The translations under genes and the position numbers were made by a program. A DNA stretch of 64,000 nt from Ciona savignyi. Its lineage: Eukaryota > Chordata > Ascidiacea > Phlebobranchia > Cionidae. This document shows positions 50,501-62,500 of this stretch, piece after piece. Numbering within the stretch: the stretch's first letter is position 1; every line of letters begins with the position of its first letter. The notes beneath the pieces were generated by a model, which worked only from the letters and a program-made list of their open reading frames with translations, was not told the DNA's origin and made no database searches. The DNA is taken from contig CH003129.1 of the NCBI GenBank assembly GCA_000149265.1, positions 315,011 through 379,010 on the forward strand, in the 5' to 3' direction.

Positions 50501-53500
50501 GTTTGCAGTGACCCTCCAAGTATTTTAAACGCAAACCCTGGAGTTGGAGTGCTGCCATTAGGGTCAAAATATCCACTTGGTCACGTAATTACATACACAT
50601 GTGCAGCAACCTTTCAGTTAGTAGGCACAGCTGCAATCACATGTATGCTTGGCACGTGGTCACCAAGCCCAACATGTATGAGAGGTGAATGCAAAATGGA
50701 TTGATGGTTGTCTGTGTCTGAATTTAATATTCATGTATTTTACTTTCTTGTAAAAATCTTTAAAAATATTAAGCGAAACTAATTAACATGTACTACTGGT
50801 CGCCTTTACCGCACACTCTTCTTCAGGACTCCATGACTTGGGTCTTAATTAATTATTGTTTGTGCAATGATGTTTTTTCGCTTAAATTTGGTGGCCTTTT
50901 ATTTAGTGACTTGTATTAACGATTGTTTATTTTGTTTTCTTTTTCTGTTCTTATGACGTGATTTAATTCATTTGCATTTTTTTAATACTTGGTCAAAAAA
51001 TGAACAAACCAAACTAAACATGTGGTATGCAGGAGTGCAATTGGTTTTTATACAAGTATTTATAAAGTAACCCTTTCTATCGAGTTTTTCTCTAGTAACA
51101 ATACAATTTTTTACAAGTGACTTTACCCATTAGTTGTCATCAATTATTTTATCCACTTTTTGTAACCTTTCCTATTTAGTTGTCAATAACTGGTTGCCAC
51201 AACTAAAAACTGTTTTTGTTTTATTTATTTGTCTTACCATCAAAAACACTAGTAGATACTTAAATGGTTGGTTATATAATTTAAATAAACAAATGGCTAA
51301 GTAAGTAACAAAACAATCCACATCTATAGAACTTTATGTTTATAAATTCCCATTACTATTTGTAATCAAGCATAATCTTTGTCTGTGTACAGTGTATTAA
51401 AAACCTGTGATACAATGAAAAATAACTATGTCCGACCAGTTAGTCTGGTGGTTTAGTGCGACGCCTTTCAACAGAAAAAGTAAAGATTTGAAACTGGTCG
51501 CTAGCTAGCCAATTGTGTCCTTGGACAAGGCACTTATTGGACCTTGCCTGAACCCAAAGGATTAATGGGTTTTACTATATTAAAGGAACATATAAACAAA
51601 TACATTACAATGCAATAGCTTCAGTAATCCAAGTGGGTCAGAGGTGATCTGACGATTGCTTGTGTTTTAACCCTCTGGGTTTTCCCATTAAATTTTTTTT
51701 AACTTGATTCAGTTTGTACATCACCACCATTGGCAACATCGGTTAGTCATACTCCGGTATTGACCTCGTACACGGTGGGCCAGATGATCACTTACTCCTG
51801 TCCGCATGCATTAAAAGTAGTTGGACCCACAACCAATCACTGTTTGGCAACTGGAATATGGAGTGGCCTTTCACCAATTTGTGCCGGTAAGTAAAGTTTA
51901 AAATGTGCTGTAAGTAAAGTTTAAAATGTACCGTAAGTAAAGTTTAAAATGTGCCGTAAGTAAAGTTTAAAATGTGCTGGTAACTAAAGTTTAAATTGTG
52001 CTGTAAGTAAAGTTTAAAATGTTCCGTAAATAAAGTTTAAAATGTACCGTAAGTAAAGTTTAAAATGTGCCGTAAGTAAAGTTTAAAATGTGCTGGTAAC
52101 TAAAGTTTAAAATGTGCTGGTAACTAAAGTTTAAAATGTGCTGGTAACTAAAGTTTAAAATGTGCTGGTAAATAAGGTTTAACATGTGCTGATAAGTAAA
52201 GTTTAAAATTACAACAATCAACTGATTTTAGGTAAATGGAGTAAGGAAACAAAATATAAAAATAAAATAATAGCCCAAATGCAAGATGTCCGGGCGCATT
52301 ATAAAGCTAACAATTTTTTTCTGCATGCACATTATGTAGGCCTACTAAATGAATTTCGCACTGAAGATATTAAAGTAAAAACTGCAAAGTTACTGATCTC
52401 AGTGACATATTTCATATCCACTGTAAGGTTGTTATTTTCTTTTTAAATTGTTGTCTTTCCAATGACACAATTCACAACAAAGTTTGGGTCTATATTATTT
52501 AAACCTTATTTTATCTTTCATTCTGTGGCCCTCTTTTCAAATTGTTGTCTTTCCAATAACACAATGCATGACAATGTTTAGGTCTATATTATTTAAACCC
52601 TATTTTATCTTGCAGTCTGTGGCCCCCCACCTTCAGTTACCAACGCTATATTCACCCCGAACACGGCAAGTTATGCGGCAGGAACGACAATCACCTACGC
52701 CTGTGCCAATGGCTTCACTCTGGTTGGCAACGCCCAAGCTTCTTGCCAGACAAGCAACACATGGCTACCCACCACACAGCCAACATGCAGCACTACAGGT
52801 ATGACATAGCATTAAAATTAAATAAGGGTTTCTAGGTAAAATTGCATTAAGAGTTTCTTTGTTTAAGGCTTAATTTTTCATATTTTTTATTTAAATTAAG
52901 TAGATACAAGATTACCAATAGTTTTTTAAAGGAAATCCATGCTTTTTATACCTGCTTTAATGGTTGGAATGTTTGTACTTTGTCAGAATTCAATAAATTG
53001 ATATTTCTTAAAAATTTAACAATTTCTTGATTTTTTGTCTTAATTTTACCAGTTTAAGTGGTTGCTAGCTAGTCTATCGTCTCCTTAAGCATTGCATTTA
53101 GCAGATGCCCCCAAACCCAGTTAATTAAAGGGGTTGATGTTTAGCAGTGGATATGTATGAAAAGCTACACTTTTATAGCAATATAGTTTTGGACAAATGG
53201 GCCTTTTATGGTCTTAATTCCCAATTCCGTGGACCCGACTCATACTAATGTAATTTACGATCACTTACTTACATAACCACACAGACTGGCCGACTGGAAC
53301 GATGGCAAATTTCGTGTACGATCCCTTATTAACAGGCCTTTTATGGCCTAAATTTCTGATGCAAGGGCTACTGTAGACCAACCCATACTAATGTAATGTT
53401 TACCCATACAAATGTAATGTTCACCCATACAAATGTAATGTTCACCCATACTAATGTAATGTTCACCCATACAAATGTAATGTTCACCCATACAAATGTA

Positions 53501-56500
53501 ATGTTCAACCCATACTAATGTAATGTTCACCCATACAAATGTAATGTTCACCCATACTAATTAATGTAATGTTCACCCATACTAATGTAATGTTCACCCA
53601 TACAAATGTAATGTTTACCCATACTAATGTAATGTTCACCCATACTAATGTAATGTTCACCCATACTAATGTGATGGTTACCCATACTTATCTAATGTAT
53701 AACAATATGTATCTACTGTATGACAGTCTGTCCTCAAGTTCCATCAGTTACTGGCGGTATATTCACGCCTGATGTAGTGACAACTCCCAATGTAGCCGTC
53801 GGCGGCAGTGCCACTTACACCTGCAACTCTGGATTTACTCTCCAAGGGTCGGCCACCATCAATTGTGTGGCTGGTCCAATGTGGAGTTTCCCCCAGGGGC
53901 CAACTGTGTGTAACCCAGGTAATTAATGGTTTTCACTTGTGAAAACAAAAAATAAACCAAACTTATTTGTAGGTTGTACGACACCACCACCCATCACTGT
54001 TGGCACAGGAACTGTCACCGCAGGGACAACTTTTCCAGTTGGAAAAGAAGCTACTTACACCTGCACAAGCCCACCGACACTTGGTGGGGTCAAATAAAAA
54101 TAGATGCACCGCTTCTGGCTGGTCTACTGTAGCTCCTCAATGTTTAGCAGGTAAAAATAATAGTAGCTCCTCAAATCAAAATCTACTAGACTAATACTTC
54201 TTTAGAGTGCTTCTACTCTATGCTATTTAAATCTTAGCAGTTTGTTTCAGCATTCCCAAATTGTTTATCTTTAAAATGAAACCCCAAAAAATAACATTGA
54301 CTCACGGGTTCTGATATGTCACTTTTCTCACTATGTGTGCTGATATGTCACTTTTTAACATTTCCTATAAGCATATGTCCTAATAGCCCACCCTATAAGT
54401 AATGGAATACATGGTGATTGCTGAATGATACTCGCTCTTAAATGTTGCTTTTTCACATTTTCTACAGTTTGCATCAACGTTCCCCAAATTGTTGGAGCCA
54501 ATGGGAACCCAATCACTGGGACTGTATGGAATCCAACTGACACAGTGACATACAGTTGCATTGCGACTTACTTACCGTCGATTGCATCCAATATGTGTCA
54601 AGCCGCTCTTACTTGGTCTCAAACTACCGGACCTACTTGCCTTAAAGGTAAGGTATATTAATAAACCATCGCCATTGACATTTATGCTAATTGTGTTCGA
54701 GCCAATCTTAACTATACATGCAGTGGCATAAAGTACGGCCGTGCGTCCCACGGCCTAACGATTTAAAAAAACATGCGAACGGGTTTAGAATTCCTGCACG
54801 GCCTTAATATGGAGAACTTTACGCCTATGTATACATGCCAAGCCGATAAATATGTGCCAAGCCAATCTCAATTGGTTACATCTTACCGGCATTCGATGTC
54901 TTAAAAGTTATTTATGCATTGATTATTTTATGCTGTTGTTTTAATGGCTATAACGTACGCCACATAAGGTAACCTAAGTGAGTACTATGCGACTTAATCA
55001 TTGATCCGTTTTCATGTCAACAGTTCTAGTGCCCACAGCCTAAGTTGCTCCATAGTGCATATAATTATGAAATCAATAATAAACATGAAATTCCAATCGG
55101 ATCTCATAATGAATCATCAAAAAACTGAACCGGTTGCTCTTATGCCGCCAGGTAAATTTGAAACAAATCATTTATAAAAGACTGGGTAACATCTGCATAA
55201 GAAACAATGTTGTGGTCAGGTTAAAGATTGAGTAAGAAACTCATAAAGTTTGCAGATGCCTTCTCATTGTTTTAGATAGCTTATTTTGTTTATTTAAACA
55301 TGTCAAAAATTGTTATCAATCAAATCAGAAATTTAATTTTTATTTAAACAAACCAGAAATCTTTATTAGAAATTTAACACAGAGTGCGGCGCCCCACCTT
55401 CAACTAATTTGGCTGTCACTTCAACGGTAACCACAGATCCAATAAGTGGAAAAAATGTTGAGGGAAAACTTATAACCTATGGCTGTCTTGCATCCGGGAC
55501 AGCACTACAAGGAACTGCCACCAATACATGCCAAAACAACGGTCAATGGACCCTGCCTCTTATGGCAAACACTCCTACTTGCGATCCAGGTTTACCTTTT
55601 TTTATCCCTTTTAATTTATATCTGTGAATTGTTTTGTGATTAATGCCCTTTAATACTTACGGTGGAAGGTAATCATTAAAACGGTTTTATTTAGGAAAAG
55701 CATAAAGTTATAAAATAGACTAAGTGGAAAACTAAGCCAGAATATGAATTTTCATCATCTTAACCAGTTGGAACTAAACTATATAACATTCGAAACTCCA
55801 TGAAAATTACAATGTTTTATTTTTGACATACGCATTGATATTTTAATTTCTCTTTTCTAAGCTATAATTTGGGCATAGGAAGTCAAGAACCAAGTTTGAG
55901 TTTACCTTTAGTCTTTAAACCGCATAATTTAACTTGATTTTAATACTTATAGTAAAAATACATGTACCTTAATTCTCTAAATTAGGGCTGACCTGTATAA
56001 CTTGATATTGAACACTTCTTTTAGTATGCCCGAACCCACCAGCTATCAACAATGGCACAGGTACCTTTGCCCCAAGCTCAGGCCCATATTTTGCCTCTGC
56101 TTCGGTCCAATACACATGTACTACTGGGTCTTCGCCTTCCGTACCGGGAAGTGATGTTTTGAGATGTACCACACCCCCAAATTGGACCCCAACAAGTGCA
56201 CCCTTATGTATAACAAGTAAGACCAACATAAATTGTTTTTAAAAGAAAATTTTGTTACTCTTAAAGCAAGTTGAAAGTTAGTCCAGTGCATTCAAAAACA
56301 TTTTTTAATAGATGGTGCAATTGTCAGATCACCTCATCCCCATTGTCAGGTTACCAGAGCTATTGCACTGTGTTGTGTATAATTCACTTGTTTATTCAAT
56401 TTGGTAAAACCCATTAATCCACTAGGTTCAGGCAATGTCCGTTAAGTGCCTTGCCCAAGGACACAACTAACAAGCAGTTTCGTACCTGCAACCGTTTGGT

Positions 56501-59500
56501 TAAAACGCGTTGCACTAAACCACCAGACTACCGGGCCGGAACATTCACTGTAGATATATCTGCATTTGGGTTAAGATAAACTTATGGAGAGGAAAATGTA
56601 TAAATTAGGAAAATTAATGTCACAACCTTATAAAGCTCCACTTCTTTATGGTGTAAAATCTAACGTGTTCACTGTTCATGTCAACAACTGCACTAAAAGT
56701 TTTAAAAAAATTATTAAACTGAGAAAGGAATTAAGTAGAGTTTCAAATGTAATCCGATAAGATAATAGCTATCCATTATGTAAAACATGTTAGAACAATA
56801 CTTGCCGAAGTTTGTGTGAAATCAATCTATTGTGTTCAATATGTCTCTGATTTTTAGATCTATTTGTTTGAATCCATGGCACATAAAACAAAAATTGTGT
56901 TATAATACACGCAATTGCAAAGCTATTCGGCCAAAATTAAGATTTGCTTCTGCTTTATTTCGACCCATTAGTTCACTGAGTTCAGGATGATCAGAATGCT
57001 GTTTTGCTTTACCATGCACAACTAAGTAAGATCCGGGCGATTAGTCTGGTGGTTTATGTGCGACCCCATTCAGGTTGCAGGTTTAAATTGGTCGCCTGCT
57101 AGTTGGTTGTGTCTTTGGGCAAGGCACATGAACGGACATTGCCTGAACCAAAGCGGATTATTTGAGTTCTGCCAAATTAAAGGATCATATATAACACATC
57201 ATATATAGCACACTGCAAAAGCTCCAGTAACCCGACGGTTGTCACAGAGTGATCTGACGATCATGTGTTAACCACCTTGACTTTCCTACTCATGGGGATA
57301 AACATGAACATCCTATCCTATCCTAACCTAAGCTAGTTGCTGGTTTAGATTTAATAACTTCTGGCTGTAACTGATCAAAATATTCATTGAGACATACTAA
57401 CTGATTGACAACGAACAAAACACCTTCGTACCCATTAAGCTATTTGAAGAAACAAAATTGTCATATTTTTTCATACCATATCTTATGGAGCAGCCCTGTC
57501 AGCAGGCCCTTACACAATAGGCTTTACATTTGTTTATGCCTGTGCTACTGGGTATACACTGTTAAGCGCGTTAACACTAACTTGTAATTATGCTTCTGGA
57601 ACAGCAATGACTCCGCACTACACTAGAGGAATTTTGCAACCCACCATCACAACTCCCCAAAAAGGTAAAACAAGTTTTTGAATGGAAACTTTTAATATTT
57701 TAAAAATGTGATGCAGTAATTTAATATATTTAAAACTATGTCCAGATTTCGCAAAAACTACTTTGTGAAATGGTCTTAAAATTTAAATTTTTGTGGATTC
57801 ATGATTATGACAGGTATGCTATGTTGAAATAAATTTAGTACAAGGACATAATTTATTAAAACAGCACGAATTGTAAGATAACACTAAATCATTATGCATT
57901 TCTTCGATCACTATATAGAGAAATAAAATAACCCAGTTTACTCCATAAACCCTTCACCTGAAAAAAATATAAAACTTAGACATAAATATAATCCATTATT
58001 ATTAGCGTGTATATGAATACCCTAACTTTTTACACCAATACGAAACAAAATTTTAAAAGCATCAAAAGAGATATTTAAAACCCTATACCTATTTTTACCA
58101 ACTGACTTTAAAACCCCAGAAACACAATTCCACTAAAATAAGCAATTAGTCTACAAAACATTTTATATACATATAAGGAATAGTTCAATCGAATTGAAAG
58201 TCATAAGGGTTAGCATATAATAATTAACCGTGCAGCATGAGAATCATGAATTAAAAAGAACACCCTCGTTTTCTCAATTTTTGTTGAACATTTTTTTCAG
58301 GAGAAGGCAAGAGGTGTTTAGGTTTAGATCAATGGAAAATTACATTAAGAGATTTTAAAATGTTAGCTAAAATGGCAGATGTGCTTACGTCTGAATTTTA
58401 GTATAGTTCTTCATTTGCACATAGACAACTTTTGGTTTGAATACTTAGGGACTCCTTAGTTTGCAAGGTTTAGCATTAGTTTTGTTCTTCAGCTGCTAAC
58501 TGTAGACATTTATGGCTCTTGCAATCCAAACTTTGTTCTTGATTAAATTCAGATACAGTAAAACACGTAGTTAAACTAATTCTGACAATCCTGCCAGGAC
58601 TTACGAACGCTGTGTATTCAGATTAATAACTCTTATTTTCTGCTCAGTCAATGTGTTCCGTTCGTTCTGGTAGCTAAGCTTTAACCACTCTATATTAAAC
58701 GTCACGAAACAATCACACATCGCATGACAGGAAGCATTATGGCTCATGAGAATTTTTTCCATGGCCCGTTTACAGTATGGTCAAAATTGTGGGAAACAGA
58801 AATTATACTCAATAAAAAATTATAACGGAGACACGAAATTGCTTCAAGTTTATGCTTGCAGAAACAAAACTTTTACATTCGGGTAAAAACGAATGTCAAA
58901 CAACATGATCCTGAAATAGACATAACCAACAAAAATATATCATGTATAATTTATGCTAAGGACCCATCAATTTGCTTGCAGAAAAATAAACATATAGCAT
59001 ACAAAATGTGTTTTACAAATTTGCATAAAACATATAGCATACAAAATGTGTTTTACAAATAGTGCTGGCTGAAATAAGCGATTAACACTATCTAGTTTGA
59101 TACTATAATCCCAATTTTTACAGATAATAGAGATCTGGATATCGTTTATATGGTTGAATCAAATGACAATGTGGAAGTAGGAACAACATGTGCCGAGAAG
59201 GCAACAGCATTAAGTGTAGTAAGACCCTTTGGTGCTGGTGGTGTACTTACTGCCGCCAATTTCCCAGTTCTGTATCAACAACAAGTATTCCTTCAAGGGT
59301 AAATATTATTTTTTTAAATTGAATGAATTTTGTTTCATGTTTTATCAACTTGTATGAGAAAATGCATGGTGTGTCATCACATAGGAACTTGTCAGATTCT
59401 TTTGTGCCTACTATTCAGTTACTAGAGCTATTGTAGTGTTATGTATATTATTGAGAGATTTCTTCAATTTTATTTCAATCCATATTCTATTTTACTTCAA

Positions 59501-62500
59501 ACTTCTACTAAGTTCAAGCGATGTCCACTGATTTACTTGATCAGCTTGTGGTTTTAGGAGATACACTTGGTTTATACAAAACAGTGACCTGGGTTATTAT
59601 AGTGTGATGTTTAGCTTTAAATGATAAACACACTAGAATGAAAATGGATACAAAACACTGTACTGTTTTAAAAATGTATTTAATAGAATTATAGTGTTAC
59701 AGCACCTAGCTAACACACTAGAGCATGGATTAAAATAATGGAATACAATTTGATTGAGCTTAAATTTAGATTTAAGATTATACATTTGTTTAAATAAGGA
59801 ATAGACTGCAGTTTTGTTTAATTAGTTTTTAGATTAGGATAGGATATTCATGTTTTATCCCTGTGAATGGGAAAACCAAGGGGGTTGTCACACACCCAGC
59901 GTCGGGTTACCAGAGCTATTGCAGTGTGTTGTATATGATTGAAACGTTCCTTTAATTTGGTAGAATTAATCTGCTGGTTTCAGGCAATGTCTGTAAAATG
60001 CCTTGCCTAAGGACACAACCGATTAGCTAGTGACCAACCGGCTGGACGATTTTGCTTTTTAAAACTATGGCATTCAAAGGGGAAAATTCAGTCATTATAG
60101 AGCACATCATACTTACAGATAGAAAATATAGTTAATGATAAAATATCCCTCAACCTGACTGACTCGTTCAATGCCACTTTTTCAACCGCTCTTATTTTTC
60201 TTTCCTGTCAAAGCATGGTTAACTTGTTCTATCTAACTATGAGTCTCTAATTCTATCATGTAAACTTTTATTAGGTTTGAGAGCGCTTGGGTATCAGTAA
60301 ACCAAGCAAATACAAAGTTGGCAGTGCACCAACACCAAGGGTCTTGTGCTACTGCAGCTACTAAAACTATACGATTGTTGAACAGCAATGCTAATCTTTT
60401 AACCTATGTAAGTTTTTGTATATCTCAGCTATTGTTTACTGTTGCAGTATTTTAATATTAAAAAGTTGTTAAAATGTAATTTCTTTTTATTCAATTTCGT
60501 ATAACATATAACATATATATATTGATTTTTATCCTCAGGGTTGGGTAGATGTAAGCTAAGTACTTTGCGCAAGGACATAATTGTCTAACCAGTGGTTGGT
60601 TTCGATCCTACAACCTCTCGACTGTATTCAGATTGCCAATATATTGATATATTTCCATTTTTTTCAATATTTTTAGTGGACGAACACGTTTGTATTAAAT
60701 TGTGGGACTCCATCACCAGCAAGCAACCTAAATTGTGCAAATGCACATTACTTTACGACGGCAAACGGAGATGTGTCAACCAGTACCAATGTGCTTATAT
60801 TGGCTCTCCCAGATATAACTGTTGCAACGGGGTACACTGGTGCACTTGGAAGTTCGTAAATTTCTTTTACTTAAGATTGAGCATACACTTTCTGCTAATT
60901 ATCCAATCTTCTCTTGAAAAATTATCCAATCTTCTGTTGAAATGTTTACCACAAAACAAACCACATATTATTTTGCTTGTTATTATTTGTAAGATGATTC
61001 ATTGCAACTCTTCTCCAATGCTATGATATAAAATCGATAAATATTAAAAAAATAAAATCTTTGGCTGCTACTAATGCAGGTGTTTTACAGCTGCTCAACA
61101 AACTGCAGTAAATGAAATCCGGGGTTCGGTAGCTGAAATATTTACCATTTCTCTGTTAAGACCCACTCATGCAAACTACGCTACAAATCAAGCTTGTGAG
61201 TACATTTTTATTTAATAATCGACAAACTGCATTAGCTTTCATAACTTAACTGTTTTTCCATGTTATTCTAAAAACGGCCATTTTTAATGAAGCCATATTG
61301 ATTATGCTCTGTATCATTAGATAATTCCAGATTATGCTGAATCGTTTTTTATTTAACGAATTCCAGGTGCAAACAAAGGATATCATTATAAGTGTTAGTA
61401 GTTCTAACAATAAAAGAAAAAACAACAAATTGTAAATAGCAGTGGCACATTGTGCTTCTCTATCTCTAATGTGCATCACAAGCACTTTCAGAATATGGCA
61501 CCAACCAAAAAGAATCTTACAGATTAAATAACAATTTAGTCTGACCAGTTATTCTGATGGTTTGCTGCGACCCATTTTAACTAAAACGTTGCAGATTCCC
61601 AACTGATCGCTAGCTAGTTGGTTTGGTCCGCAGGCAAGGCACTTAATAGTTTTTGCCTGAACCTAGCGGATTAATTCTACTAAATTGAACCAATGTGTGA
61701 ATCATACACCACACACTTTAAATAGATCCGGTAACCCAACAGTAGGCGTGAGGTAATCTGACGATTGCCCATATATTAACCCCCTTAGTTTTCTGACAAT
61801 TGCCCATGTATTAACCCCCTTAGCGATATAACTGATGATTGACCGTGTGTTAAACCCCTTAATTTCCCTATTCATATGGATAAACATGAATATCTGATCT
61901 TATTTAACATTTCAAACATGTGTAATAATCGATTAGGTTCATTTGTGACATTATATTATGGTAGATATACTTGCCAGATAACTCATGAATAAAACAAATT
62001 TAGACAACACACAAGAGCAATGGTTTTGCCAAACTGACTTCAGTGGTTTGGATGAATGTGTCTTTTATATTCTGTTTGATTGGGAATTAAAGAGTTTATC
62101 CTTCATTACTGTCTGATAACTCGCACCTATGTGCCAGCTGCCGAAGCTCTTCGAGCATGTGACCAGATTTTAACCCATCCAGCTATTCAGCAACTTAAAT
62201 CTAAATAAAAACTGTAGCTATGTCTCTTATCACATTCAAACCACTGCAATAGCTTTAGTTATCCGGTAATGGGCATGAGGTAGTTTCATAAATAAAGTGA
62301 ACTTATAAGATGGATAACCAGTACAGCCGTGTGGCCAAAAGGTTAACGCGACCGATACATAAACCGACTCTTATACAAAAAAACGGTCCTTGTGACGAGC
62401 CCATCATGGGTTCTAAACTTGGCTCGGTAAAAAAAACTAAAAGAAAAGAAAAGATGGATAACCTGGGTAAAAAAAAGACTTAAAAACCTGCGGTTTATTG

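Noticed and set aside
51887-52212. CRISPR array
   Set aside because: Units are contiguous without unique spacers in a eukaryotic intron; it is a minisatellite.
53348-53772. Repetitive ORFs on both strands
   Set aside because: Produced by the 22-bp minisatellite; no splice or start support.
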